Positions 30,610-38,977 are shown, numbered from the stretch's first letter. The stretch: DNA of 41,129 nt from a virus (IMGVR_UViG_3300050033_000323:1-41129); one strand, 5' to 3'. Made by a program: numbers and translations. Notes: generated by a model not told the origin, from the letters alone.

Positions 30610-31303
30610 ATGACACCCGAAGAACTTAAAATATATAAAAGAAATTGGTATTTAGCTAACGAAGATAGGCTAAAAACAAAAAAAACTTGATAATTCAGAA
30701 TATTTAAAACTAAAACGAAAAGAACGTTATGACGCTAATGCCGATGAAATCAGACGTAAAAGACGTGAATATTATTATAAAAATAAAGAGCTTGAAGCTA
30801 ATCGTAGTAAATCTTACCATGAACTTAATCGTGACAAAAATTTAGCTGTTAAAAAGAAATATAGGGAAAACAATAAAGAAAAAATAGCTAAATCTAAAAA
30901 GGAATGGGATATTTACCATAGAGAGCATGTTTGTGATTATGTTAAAAATAAAAGACTTACAAATCCGAAATATAAATTAAAACAAAACATAGGTAGTAGA
31001 ATTCGGGAGTGTATTATTAATAATGGTTATCAAAAAAAATCTAAAACATGTGATATACTTGGTTGTTCAATCGAAGAATTTAAATTATACTTAGAATCTA
31101 AATTTGAAGATTGGATGAACTGGGATAATTATGGTAATCCTAAAGATGGTATCTACGAAATTAATAAGACATGGGATATCGACCACATTAAACCAATAAC
31201 CACAGGAAAGACTGAAGAGGATATACTTAAATTAAACCATTATACCAATCTTCAGCCTTTATGTAGTTATACAAATCGTTTTATAAAAAGAAATAATTTC
31301 TAA
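30610..31303 (+). CDS. HNH homing endonuclease, frameshifted sister of 16398-17126
   Basis: ATG at 30610 gives MTPEELKIYKRNWYLANEDR then a stop caused by a run of eight A (30678-30685). With seven A the frame continues through basic helices to CDILGCSIEEFKLYLESKFE and the HNH core WDIDHIKPIT..LNHYTNLQPLCSYTNR. The last ~65 residues are almost identical to the other copy. Transcribed convergently with the RNA-ligase gene, overlapping it by 4 bp. Confidence 0.7.
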
Positions 31304-32421
31304 TTTAATATTTTATAAAGTTTCTTATTATCAAAAACCATTAGATACTCTTTTACCGACTTAATTTTATTATCATATAAAGAAAAAAATAAACCAGTAA
31401 ATATACTTAAATCACTTATATTTGATGTATTAATTATAATATCAGCAATTATTTTACGATTGATTGATTTATCATTTACTGGATATTCTTCAATAATTCT
31501 ATTAAAAATTTCAAACCAAGTATATTGTAATTTATCTGTCAATATATCATATTTACATTTCAAGTTTATTATATCATCTTTCTTATCTGGAAAAGTAGCT
31601 ATAAATTCCTCTATTTCATTAGATTTTATAATATCTAATATATGATGTGTAGCTGTTTTACTTCTTAAAAAATGTGCAGCCACATATGCTGGATTCTTAA
31701 TCTTAACTCTATTAAAATTACCATCCACTATAACATAACCTTCTTCAGAAAATGGCATACCCTCAAATTTATTCTTTATTTCATCTAATGTAGATACATT
31801 CATACTCACATACCCAATTAATTCAATACCTAATATTAAGGAATATTGTGATAATTCTTCATATGGTATTTCTGATAGGGTAATTCTATTTCGAATAGTT
31901 AATAAGGTAATACTATATGTTACGTGTGGTGTAACAATTATATTTTTAGGGGTACATAATTCAAAAACATAAATTAAATCTTTATCTAATCTATTAATAT
32001 CAAATTTAGCTGTGTACCAAAATAATTCACTAAATGTCATACTATCAGAATTAACATTACCCTCACCATTTGGTGTACCACTAGTTCCAGAACACCAAAC
32101 ATTTAGATACCAATCCCAATATAATTGTATTAATGTACCGTCTTTTTTTATGAGACATTTGGCAGTATTTAAATCAATATTAGCTGCGTGACCCTCACCA
32201 TAATTGAAAAATTTAATAAAAGCTAATGACATTACTTTCCAAGTGTCACGTTCTAAAATTAAACCACGACATTCTCTCGTTTCTTGAAAAGCCATTGGTG
32301 ATTCTAACATATCATACTTTAAAAGAATCTTATTCTCACATACATTAGTTTTAAGCTTAAAGTCGTTAATAGCCTTTGCTAAACCATGTTCTTTTATATA
32401 TTTTACTATTGCTAATTCCAT
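31300..32421 (-). CDS. rnlA: Rnl1-type RNA ligase, 373 aa
   Basis: ECRGLILERDTW then CLIKKDGTLIQLYW holds motif I (Lys of K-x-D-G, about residue 92). IYVFELCTP is motif III, FSEEGYVIVD motif IV, RVKIKNPAYVA motif V. Length equals T4 Rnl1. Seals broken tRNAs or other single-stranded RNA. Starts at MELAIVKYI, two bases after the upstream stop. A second RNA ligase of another family is at 22.4-24.7 kb. Confidence 0.85.
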   Translation of the reverse strand: MELAIVKYIKEHGLAKAINDFKLKTNVCENKILLKYDMLESPMAFQETRECRGLILERDTWKVMSLAFIKFFNYGEGHAANIDLNTAKCLIKKDGTLIQLYWDWYLNVWCSGTSGTPNGEGNVNSDSMTFSELFWYTAKFDINRLDKDLIYVFELCTPKNIIVTPHVTYSITLLTIRNRITLSEIPYEELSQYSLILGIELIGYVSMNVSTLDEIKNKFEGMPFSEEGYVIVDGNFNRVKIKNPAYVAAHFLRSKTATHHILDIIKSNEIEEFIATFPDKKDDIINLKCKYDILTDKLQYTWFEIFNRIIEEYPVNDKSINRKIIADIIINTSNISDLSIFTGLFFSLYDNKIKSVKEYLMVFDNKKLYKILN

Positions 32422-32422
32422 T

Positions 32423-32680
32423 TTATTTTTTTATATTATTAATGAATAAAAATTTAGGTACGAATACATCAAGGTCAATAATTCTGACATATCTGGCATC
32501 ACATACATTTGAAGGTCCAAATATCATCATTCGTTCTTCTTTTATTGTAAACCCAGAACCTTCTTGCATAACTTCCATCACCATTTTGGTTCCGGTATCT
32601 ATATTCGTTATATGCTCTAAATACCCTTCATTATATGTTAGCATTACATTAGTATCTAACAGTTTTATTCTTACTTCCAT
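32423..32680 (-). CDS. hypothetical protein, 85 aa
   Basis: Beta-rich (MEVRIKLLDTNVMLTYNEGY), one Cys. It directly precedes the Rnl1-type ligase in the operon driven from 32707-32737. Function unknown. Confidence 0.6.
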   Translation of the reverse strand: MEVRIKLLDTNVMLTYNEGYLEHITNIDTGTKMVMEVMQEGSGFTIKEERMMIFGPSNVCDARYVRIIDLDVFVPKFLFINNIKK

Positions 32681-32706
32681 TTTATTTATTTTAAATTAAT
32701 ATCTTA

Positions 32707-32737
32707 CAAATATATAACTAATAATCCATATTACCAA
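32707..32737 (-). promoter_or_regulatory. Bacteroidetes-type promoter
   Basis: TTG (32737-32735), N20, TATATTTG (32714-32707). Drives the Rnl1-type ligase operon. Confidence 0.7.
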
Positions 32738-32739
32738 AT

Positions 32740-33153
32740 TTATAACATATAATATTCCTTATATAAATCAAAGAAATTATCCTTACAATATATAGCTAAT
32801 TCTTCATTTTTAAAATAAAGGGCCGATGGAACATGCATATCCCCATAACGACAATAAGTATAAGTAGTACAATAGAAAACAAACTCACCATTTTTAATAC
32901 TAAAATAGTTGTAGCATTTATTTTGATTAGGGTTAGTGAAATTAGGTTTCCAACCTTCGTTTAAAGCTTCAATTATAATTGTTAGTTTTTCGTATGGCGT
33001 TCTATTAATAATAGGTATACCCAATTCATTACAAGCCGTTTCATATGAAGTAATTCGATATAAAATTGATATATCACTTCTAATTCTTTTTACCTCTTTT
33101 TTAATTATATTTTCTATATTACTATCATAAAAAAAATCCAAATCTTCTGTCAT
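32740..33153 (-). CDS. conserved phage protein of the GWKP paralog family, 137 aa
   Basis: NEGWKPNFTNPNQNKCYNYF, then VPSALYFKNEELAIYCKDNF and DLYKEYYM: the same blocks as 14173-14634 and 40847-41129. The N-terminus is charged and helical. Function unknown. Confidence 0.65.
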   Translation of the reverse strand: MTEDLDFFYDSNIENIIKKEVKRIRSDISILYRITSYETACNELGIPIINRTPYEKLTIIIEALNEGWKPNFTNPNQNKCYNYFSIKNGEFVFYCTTYTYCRYGDMHVPSALYFKNEELAIYCKDNFFDLYKEYYML

Positions 33154-33166
33154 AAACTATTTTATT

Positions 33167-33499
33167 TTAATACTTTTTAATATATATAATCATTGGTAAT
33201 TTCTTGAAAACGAATTTTAATACTTCACATAACCATAATTCAAAATTATGATTCTCACTGGTTAATTGGTACCAACCACCATTATATTCTTCTCTTACGA
33301 AATGTAGTTCCATATCATGGTCAAAAGATTCTAATTTAACTTCTAATTCTACTGAATTATCAGGTTTATTTCCAAGTAATATATCTAAAAGAATATCAGC
33401 ACCGGCAGTCATTAATAAGTCTTCATGTGAACCATCCCATTCAGGTAATACCACATACCACTTGTAATTATTATCTCGTTCAAACCTAATTTTACTCAT
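33167..33499 (-). CDS. hypothetical protein resembling DUF6717, 110 aa
   Basis: WYVVLPEWDGSHEDLLMTAG followed by ADILLD, and later GGWYQL and LWLCEVLKFVFKKLP, follow a small conserved family I recall as DUF6717. Function unknown. ATG overlaps the TGA of the 58-aa gene upstream (ATGA). Confidence 0.65.
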   Translation of the reverse strand: MSKIRFERDNNYKWYVVLPEWDGSHEDLLMTAGADILLDILLGNKPDNSVELEVKLESFDHDMELHFVREEYNGGWYQLTSENHNFELWLCEVLKFVFKKLPMIIYIKKY

Positions 33500-33672
33500 A
33501 AAATTATTTTTAATTTTTGTGGTGCTGGTTGCACATTTGGACGTGGGGTTAAAATTTTACGTATATAACCGTATTTAGGTGTATATGCAACATAATACTC
33601 TTTTTTAACATAACCAACTATAACTCTATTTTTTCCTCCAAATAATCCAATAATATACTTTAAAATGTTCAT
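33496..33672 (-). CDS. hypothetical protein, 58 aa
   Basis: ATG at 33670-33672, TGA at 33496-33498, overlapping both neighbours by 4 bp. Starts MNILKYIIGLFGGKNRVIVG (a short hydrophobic helix) and ends in a Pro/Gln-rich basic tail (TPRPNVQPAPQKLK). Function unknown. Confidence 0.55.
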   Translation of the reverse strand: MNILKYIIGLFGGKNRVIVGYVKKEYYVAYTPKYGYIRKILTPRPNVQPAPQKLKIIL

Positions 33673-34136
33673 TTTTTTATATTATTAATAATTTTATTTA
33701 TTTCAGCTAAACATTCCATTTGAGTGTGATGTGGTTGATAATTATTACTACCTACTTCATTCAAAGGTAGAAATAGAAAATTATCCATTTCGTAAAAATC
33801 ACCTATTTCCGGTTTTACTTTACTATTACATTTTAATTCAAATATTGAAAAATCTATATGTGGATTTTCATGTTCAAGAACCACGAATGAATTAAGTCTT
33901 TTACGTTTATTTTTAAAAACCTTAGGCGTTAATTGATGTGTAAATAATTTTTTACCTATAAGATTAACATTAACCTCTTCATGCATTTCTCTTAATGCGG
34001 CTGTAAAAAAATCCTCACCCTTTTCTACTTTACCCTTAGGAATTGACCAAAAATTTTTAGCGTGATTGGTTGGATGTGCAACTAGCAATTCAATATTTTT
34101 ATTTATTAAAAATATTCCACCTGTTTCTATAATCAT
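33669..34136 (-). CDS. NUDIX hydrolase, 155 aa
   Basis: GKVEKGEDFFTAALREMHEE is the NUDIX box (G-x5-E-x7-R-E-x-x-E-E). SIPKGKVEKG and the upstream GGIFLINK strand fit the fold. Cleaves nucleoside diphosphates linked to another group; a bis(5'-nucleosyl) type is likely from the pattern, unproven. Lies next to the dCMP deaminase, suggesting nucleotide clean-up. Confidence 0.85.
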   Translation of the reverse strand: MIIETGGIFLINKNIELLVAHPTNHAKNFWSIPKGKVEKGEDFFTAALREMHEEVNVNLIGKKLFTHQLTPKVFKNKRKRLNSFVVLEHENPHIDFSIFELKCNSKVKPEIGDFYEMDNFLFLPLNEVGSNNYQPHHTQMECLAEINKIINNIKK

Positions 34137-34140
34137 ATTA

Positions 34141-34347
34141 TTATTTAATTAAATTGTAAAATGTTATTCCCCATAATATAATAGAGATAACCATAATTAT
34201 ATTAGCATTTAAAATATCCTTATCAGTAAATTCCTTTTTAAATGTTTTAGGGTTTATTCTATATGCATGCCAAGTTATTAGTTTACCGAAAAAGTATGTT
34301 GGTGTCGCTAAAGCCAATATAAACAATATCGTTAATATAAATTTCAT
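34141..34347 (-). CDS. small two-helix membrane protein, 68 aa
   Basis: FILTILFILALATPTYFFG and IIMVISIILWGITFYNLI are membrane helices joined by a charged loop (RINPKTFKKEFTDK). Co-directional and four bases from both neighbours. Function unknown. Confidence 0.6.
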   Translation of the reverse strand: MKFILTILFILALATPTYFFGKLITWHAYRINPKTFKKEFTDKDILNANIIMVISIILWGITFYNLIK

Positions 34348-34351
34348 ACTC

Positions 34352-35017
34352 TTAACATTTATAAATTAATTCAATACCACATTCTTCTAACATTTCTAAA
34401 GATATTTTAAATTGAGCTCCCCATCTAACATCATTAAAATCTGGTTTACAACAAACAATCTTTGTTATACCCGACTGAATAATAGCTCTAGTGCATGACA
34501 CACAAGGAAACCATTTAAGGTACATCGTACACCCTTTAACCGATACCCCTATACGAGCAGCAGTATGTATTGCATTAGCTTCAGCGTGCTCAGTATAATC
34601 ATATTTAGCTGGTCTTTCATGTCTAGAATCTATATTATCTCTGAATCCCGATACAAAACCATTATAACCAAAACCAATTACCCGTTTATCATTATCAACA
34701 ATGACCGCACCAACCTTAGTACTTCTATCTTTAGACCAATTGCCAATATATTCACCTAAATCTAAAAATCGCTGGTCCCAATCTGTTTCAATTATTATTG
34801 GTTCAGTACACTTAATATCATCAAATAATACTGAATTAAATATTTCTTTTGGGAATTCCTTAAGTGTTACATCTGTTGAAAACGAATTAACCTTAATATA
34901 CTCTACGGTATAATCATTACCAATTAATAAAAATTTATCCGCATATTCCCTATCATAACTATAACCATTTTTACCGTTATAAGTTACTTTAGTACCTTTT
35001 TCCGTATATATATTCAT
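34352..35017 (-). CDS. dCMP deaminase with N-terminal accessory domain, 221 aa
   Basis: The C-terminal 140 residues carry EHAEANAIH (zinc His plus catalytic Glu) and WFPCVSCTRAI (two zinc Cys). DWDQRFLDLGEYIGNWSKDR opens the domain. Residues 1-75 (NGYSYDREYADKFLLIGNDY..FNSVLF) look like a separate small beta domain fused on. Converts dCMP to dUMP for thymidine synthesis. Confidence 0.85.
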   Translation of the reverse strand: MNIYTEKGTKVTYNGKNGYSYDREYADKFLLIGNDYTVEYIKVNSFSTDVTLKEFPKEIFNSVLFDDIKCTEPIIIETDWDQRFLDLGEYIGNWSKDRSTKVGAVIVDNDKRVIGFGYNGFVSGFRDNIDSRHERPAKYDYTEHAEANAIHTAARIGVSVKGCTMYLKWFPCVSCTRAIIQSGITKIVCCKPDFNDVRWGAQFKISLEMLEECGIELIYKC

Positions 35018-35021
35018 AATA

Positions 35022-35327
35022 TTATAAATTAATTTTATTTAATTCACTTTTTACTTCATTAAACTTGCGTTCAATTAATTTGGGAAATGTTTCATATTTA
35101 TCGGTTGATTCATAATATATTCTATCATTATTTTCAGAATTATATAACAATATTTCCTGAGGATTAAATTCATCCGGAATTGTTATACTTATACTGAAAT
35201 ACATATCAGCTAATAAAATTGTTACTATCGGTTGACAATCCAATTTATTATCTTTTTCATATAAACTATATAGTTTATAATTAATTTTTTCAACAGCCTT
35301 TAAAGCCTCTACCTGTTCTTTAGTCAT
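35022..35327 (-). CDS. hypothetical protein, 101 aa
   Basis: Start at MTKEQVEALKAVEKINYKLY; the ORF is open nine codons further but the promoter -7 box at 35344-35351 lies in that extension. Helix, central beta section with one Cys, then helix. First gene of the transcript leading to dCMP deaminase and NUDIX. Function unknown. Confidence 0.6.
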   Translation of the reverse strand: MTKEQVEALKAVEKINYKLYSLYEKDNKLDCQPIVTILLADMYFSISITIPDEFNPQEILLYNSENNDRIYYESTDKYETFPKLIERKFNEVKSELNKINL

Positions 35328-35343
35328 AATAAAATATTTTTTA

Positions 35344-35374
35344 TAAAGATACAAAAGATTATTATAATATGCAA
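35344..35374 (-). promoter_or_regulatory. Bacteroidetes-type promoter, variant -7 box
   Basis: TTG (35374-35372), N20, TATCTTTA (35351-35344). Directly follows the terminator at 35380-35408. Confidence 0.65.
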
Positions 35375-35408
35375 TAAAAAAGGGTGAAATATTTTACTAT
35401 CCACCCTT
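35374..35408 (-). terminator. intrinsic terminator
   Basis: 7-bp stem AAGGGTG/CACCCTT with a 15-nt loop; minus-strand tail of TTTTTT. Ends the phosphoesterase transcript. Confidence 0.75.
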
Positions 35409-35434
35409 AAAACATAAAAACAAAACAATTAAAA

Positions 35435-37105
35435 CTATATTAACATTAAACGACCTTCTAAAATAGTACCAGAATCTTTATTTACTATTTCAAAATCAAC
35501 AGCGGCTTTTGAATTACCGAAGTTTGTTTGAATCCATTTAGAACAACCATATAAAGAACTTACTTTTTTCCATCTGAAACGTTTGGCGTAATTAACACTA
35601 GTTTGATGTAAATCACCAGATACAACATGTATATATTTTGAATTTATACTAGCATTATGAATGTAATCATTGAAATAAGTTTCAACTTTATCATTTAAAT
35701 CTAATGGTAAACCATTTTTATTATCTTCTTTATCCTTACCATGTAAAAGAATAAATGTATGTGAACCATATTCAAAATTCTCAATATATTTTTCAAATAT
35801 ATTAACTTTCATTTCAGGATATTTAACATTAAAATAAACCTCCAATGTTCTATTAGCAACATAACCAAAATCACCATCATGATTAGCATCCCCAACACAA
35901 TTATAATCAATTGCATTAGCCATATCTAAATCATATAATGTTTCAAATAATGTAATCATACCATTAACAAAAGTATTATATTGACCTTTATTATCCATAT
36001 TTTGTGGTAAACCATGACCACCTCTTGTGGTACCACCATTATAACCGTCTAATGAATCACCTAAATTACAAATAATTATTCTATCGAAACGACCAAATGT
36101 TTCATATTGATTAACTATTTCACTAACAGTTTTTCTTAATCGATTATTGAATTCTTCTTTATCATAATGATTGTTATATAAAGAATCTTTCTTAGTTTCA
36201 GCCCCAACATGCATGTCTGATAAATATACAATTAAAGCTCTATCATCTTTTGTTATTTTCTGTTCAATCTTAAATGGTTGAATATCTTCCAATACAACAC
36301 GATTAATCATAGATTTCCAATCTGACATTTTAGCCTTTAAATCTGTTAATTCTCTTAATACATCAACATAAGATTTTTCAGCATTTTTACCTCTTTCTTC
36401 TTCAAATTTCTTGAAATAATTATTTTCTTTATTTCTTTGAACTATCTCTATAACTGTTTCTATTGGATTTTCTTCTAAAACATGAGGTGCAAATGGATGA
36501 GACGATTTGGTTATGTTAAATGCCCTCAAAATGCGTTTAAAGTCAACGAATGTTAAGCTAGGGAAATATCTTGAAACAACTCTTTGTGTTAAACCGGCAC
36601 CATCCATATTAGAATATAAACGGTATACACTATCCATTTCTTCTCTAGTGAATTCACCTTCTAAGTCAGGACGATTTTTAATTTTAATATTATATTTATA
36701 TGATACAATTTTATTAGTCCTAGTTTTACCATCACCTAATACTAATTCTTCATTACCACGAATAGATTCACCAACACTTCTCTCATCATATTCTTCATCA
36801 TCTGTTGAATCATACTCAACAAGTAAATCATCGTATGATTTAATCGAATCACTTTCAGTATCCGGTGCGATTCTAGCTTTATTTTCTAAATACTCATCGT
36901 ATAAAGAAAGTAAATTGCTAATGGTTTCTATTTCTGTTTTATCTGATGGTACTTCACCATTTCTTAATTCCCAAACTAAGTTGGCCACAAAATTCCTACG
37001 TCTACCCTTATTAACACATAAGGTATTTAATGATATTTGTGTATTTATGGCTTCCTTTATTAATTCAGTTGCTAAATTAATTGTAATTAATCGTTGTTCT
37101 GTCAT
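35435..37105 (-). CDS. metallophosphoesterase with N-terminal DNA-binding-like region, 556 aa
   Basis: The C-terminal half has IVYLSDMHVGA (D-x-H), ICNLGDSLDGYNGG, CVGDANHDG (GNHD-like), FILLHGKD and VVSGDLHQT, the metal ligands of calcineurin-like phosphoesterases in order. Residues 1-240 contain an HTH-like stretch (VVSRYFPSLTFVDFKRILRA) and acidic linkers. It could act on DNA/RNA or on nucleotides. Promoter 37146-37176. Confidence 0.75.
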   Translation of the reverse strand: MTEQRLITINLATELIKEAINTQISLNTLCVNKGRRRNFVANLVWELRNGEVPSDKTEIETISNLLSLYDEYLENKARIAPDTESDSIKSYDDLLVEYDSTDDEEYDERSVGESIRGNEELVLGDGKTRTNKIVSYKYNIKIKNRPDLEGEFTREEMDSVYRLYSNMDGAGLTQRVVSRYFPSLTFVDFKRILRAFNITKSSHPFAPHVLEENPIETVIEIVQRNKENNYFKKFEEERGKNAEKSYVDVLRELTDLKAKMSDWKSMINRVVLEDIQPFKIEQKITKDDRALIVYLSDMHVGAETKKDSLYNNHYDKEEFNNRLRKTVSEIVNQYETFGRFDRIIICNLGDSLDGYNGGTTRGGHGLPQNMDNKGQYNTFVNGMITLFETLYDLDMANAIDYNCVGDANHDGDFGYVANRTLEVYFNVKYPEMKVNIFEKYIENFEYGSHTFILLHGKDKEDNKNGLPLDLNDKVETYFNDYIHNASINSKYIHVVSGDLHQTSVNYAKRFRWKKVSSLYGCSKWIQTNFGNSKAAVDFEIVNKDSGTILEGRLMLI

Positions 37106-37145
37106 TTTAACTTTGATTTATAAAACGTTATATTTTTTGTTAAAT

Positions 37146-37176
37146 CAAAGATATATAACTAAAAACGATATTTCAA
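37146..37176 (-). promoter_or_regulatory. Bacteroidetes-type promoter
   Basis: TTG (37176-37174), N20, TATCTTTG (37153-37146). Drives the phosphoesterase gene; the divergent plus-strand gene starts at 37243. Confidence 0.75.
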
Positions 37177-37242
37177 GTTTTTATATGAAAAAATCACCAT
37201 TTTATTAAAATATTAAGATATTTATAGAAAAAGAATACCATA

Positions 37243-37578
37243 GTGAATTTTATTAAAGAAAAATTAAGAATATTATTAGAAGGAATTAAAACTACTCATA
37301 CCCCAAGCAATCAATCATCAAGAAAATTAAATATAAATGTTGATAGTTCTAACCTAAAACAATTTGATATTGATAGAGAAGATGCTAGAAATAGAGTAAT
37401 AGAATTATCAGCACAAGCTGTATCTAAAGTTAAACCAGAAGACAAAGGGAATGTTTCAAATAAAGTTAAAAAATACTTTAATGATGCAACTGAAGGTGAT
37501 GGTGTTTACCTAGCAATATTAAGCAAAAATGGTAAGTTTAAAATTACAACACCAAATAGACATTTTGATGATAATTAA
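37243..37578 (+). CDS. N-terminal part of protein interrupted by TAA, 111 aa
   Basis: GTG start, MNFIKEKLRILLEGIK, an amphipathic helix ending L-L-E like three other proteins here. The frame ends NRHFDDN then TAA (37576-37578) and continues in phase as IGGIYNNLMVPIKAYSG into the next ORF. The two most likely form one virion-associated or internal protein. Confidence 0.55.
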   Translation: MNFIKEKLRILLEGIKTTHTPSNQSSRKLNINVDSSNLKQFDIDREDARNRVIELSAQAVSKVKPEDKGNVSNKVKKYFNDATEGDGVYLAILSKNGKFKITTPNRHFDDN

Positions 37579-37602
37579 ATTGGTGGTATTTATAATAACC
37601 TA

Positions 37603-37989
37603 ATGGTACCCATAAAAGCTTATTCTGGAAATGATGAATTTATAAGACACGGTAGAGGAACCGTAAATGGTAAACCTTATGGTCAAAGTGGTGCTGATGA
37701 CGCTAGATTAAAGGTATATACAATATTTGGTGATACAATACGTGATATGGTTAATAGTAGTGCCGAAACAAAAGATAAATATGTTGAACCTAATAATACA
37801 TTTAAAGGTAATGATGAAAAACAAATAGCTAGAACAGCATTCATTCAAAATCGTGAAAAAGAAAGAAATACAATTAGTAATAAAAAAGGTCCAACTACTT
37901 TAGCACCCGATGATGAAGAAGAAGTATTAAGAAAACAAGCTGACTTACAAGCCAAATATAAAGCATTAAAAATGAAAGGGAGAATTTAA
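37603..37989 (+). CDS. C-terminal part of the same interrupted protein, 128 aa
   Basis: ATG at 37603 (MVPIKAYSGNDEFIRHGRGT) is in the same frame as 37243-37578, with eight codons and one TAA between. Charged, Lys/Asp-rich, no known domain. Terminator follows. Together about 247 residues. Confidence 0.55.
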   Translation: MVPIKAYSGNDEFIRHGRGTVNGKPYGQSGADDARLKVYTIFGDTIRDMVNSSAETKDKYVEPNNTFKGNDEKQIARTAFIQNREKERNTISNKKGPTTLAPDDEEEVLRKQADLQAKYKALKMKGRI

Positions 37990-38005
37990 TCCCCCCTTTT
38001 TATTT
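37976..38005 (+). terminator. terminator between convergent genes
   Basis: AAGGGAG..CCCCCCTTTTTAT: G-rich arm pairs with the C-run, plus-strand T tail, at the convergent end of 37603-37989 and 38000-38866. Confidence 0.65.
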
Positions 38006-38866
38006 ATAATCTTCCGGAAACATATGTTTTTTAATAAAAGAATCAATATCTTCTAAATTAATTAAATGCATAAAATCTTCATCACGAAACACAAATGCAA
38101 CTTTATTACTTATATGACTAAATATAGGTAAATCAACCACTGATATTTGATTGCGCTCTATAACTAGATTAGGGTTCTTACGGGCATTATGGTTTTTAGG
38201 TAATGTATCAATCTCCGCTTGAGAAAATAGTTTAGAGGTTATAACTCTCTTAACATAAGTACCACGTTTAAATTTAGCCGGTAAATCGTTCCAATTAACA
38301 CCTTTTTCAAGCATCATTATATCTTGTTTTTGTTTACCATTAAGACCTAATAATCTATTGTGAGAAAATAAACTTTGCGCCAACATTGATATACTATTTT
38401 TACTAGCATCATTTTCTCGCCATAATAATTGAGCACATGCATCATCTAAAGTAGGTGTTTGATATATTCTACAATCAAATATTGCTGGTTTAGTGTGACC
38501 CGGTAAATATTTCTCTCTATTTTCATTAAAGAATTGAACACATTTACCAGTTAATTTAGATAAAATCTTTTGTTTCTTACCATCATTATATATTGCAGAT
38601 TTTCTATTACTAGAATATAATATCAAATTTATTTCGTCACTTTGAGTGTAACCAATAACAGCATTAGTTTCTTTAACTAACATTTTAGTCGTTTCAATCA
38701 TTAAATTGCTCAATCTTTCATCAAATGGTTTAATTAATCCTCTCGTCCATGTTGAGAAATTATTACCATCTAATCTTATTATAACTGGTAGTGTTGGTAC
38801 CATAATCTCTGGTGAAAAATTTTTTTCTAGCCATTTGCTCCAATCACCTAATTTTTCGTAATCCAT
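38000..38866 (-). CDS. thg1: Thg1-like tRNA guanylyltransferase / 3'-5' RNA polymerase, 288 aa
   Basis: PVIIRLDGNNFSTWTRG has the first metal Asp with G-x-x-F, KPFDERLSNLM follows, and GYTQSDEINLIL has the second metal Asp of the Thg1 family. HNRLLGLNGKQKQDIMMLEK and the C-terminal part are also family-like. Adds nucleotides to tRNA 5' ends, template-free (G-1 of tRNA-His) or templated repair. The interrupted or truncated tRNAs nearby could be substrates (inference). Confidence 0.85.
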   Translation of the reverse strand: MDYEKLGDWSKWLEKNFSPEIMVPTLPVIIRLDGNNFSTWTRGLIKPFDERLSNLMIETTKMLVKETNAVIGYTQSDEINLILYSSNRKSAIYNDGKKQKILSKLTGKCVQFFNENREKYLPGHTKPAIFDCRIYQTPTLDDACAQLLWRENDASKNSISMLAQSLFSHNRLLGLNGKQKQDIMMLEKGVNWNDLPAKFKRGTYVKRVITSKLFSQAEIDTLPKNHNARKNPNLVIERNQISVVDLPIFSHISNKVAFVFRDEDFMHLINLEDIDSFIKKHMFPEDYK

Positions 38867-38878
38867 TTTATTTTTCTT

Positions 38879-38977
38879 TTAACTTATTTTAGACCATTTT
38901 CGTACCATATATGGTAATCCCAATAAATCTATTTCTTCTTTTAATTTAATTAATTCCTTATTTTTATATAAAACCAA
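38879..38977 (-). CDS. possible 32-aa peptide gene in the gap downstream of the PRPP synthetase gene
   Basis: TTG at 38975-38977 could start VLYKNKELIKLKEEIDLLGL followed by PYMVRKWSKIS. The same frame is open upstream to the TAA of the PRPP-synthetase-like gene, with which it is in phase, so it may be its readthrough tail. Phage-like but very short. Confidence 0.35.
   Translation of the reverse strand: MVLYKNKELIKLKEEIDLLGLPYMVRKWSKIS

Noticed and set aside
36507-37208. 233-codon plus-strand frame opposite the phosphoesterase
   Set aside because: Antisense of a gene with clear catalytic motifs; Ser/Leu-rich composition is typical of a shadow frame and it contains the promoter at 37146.
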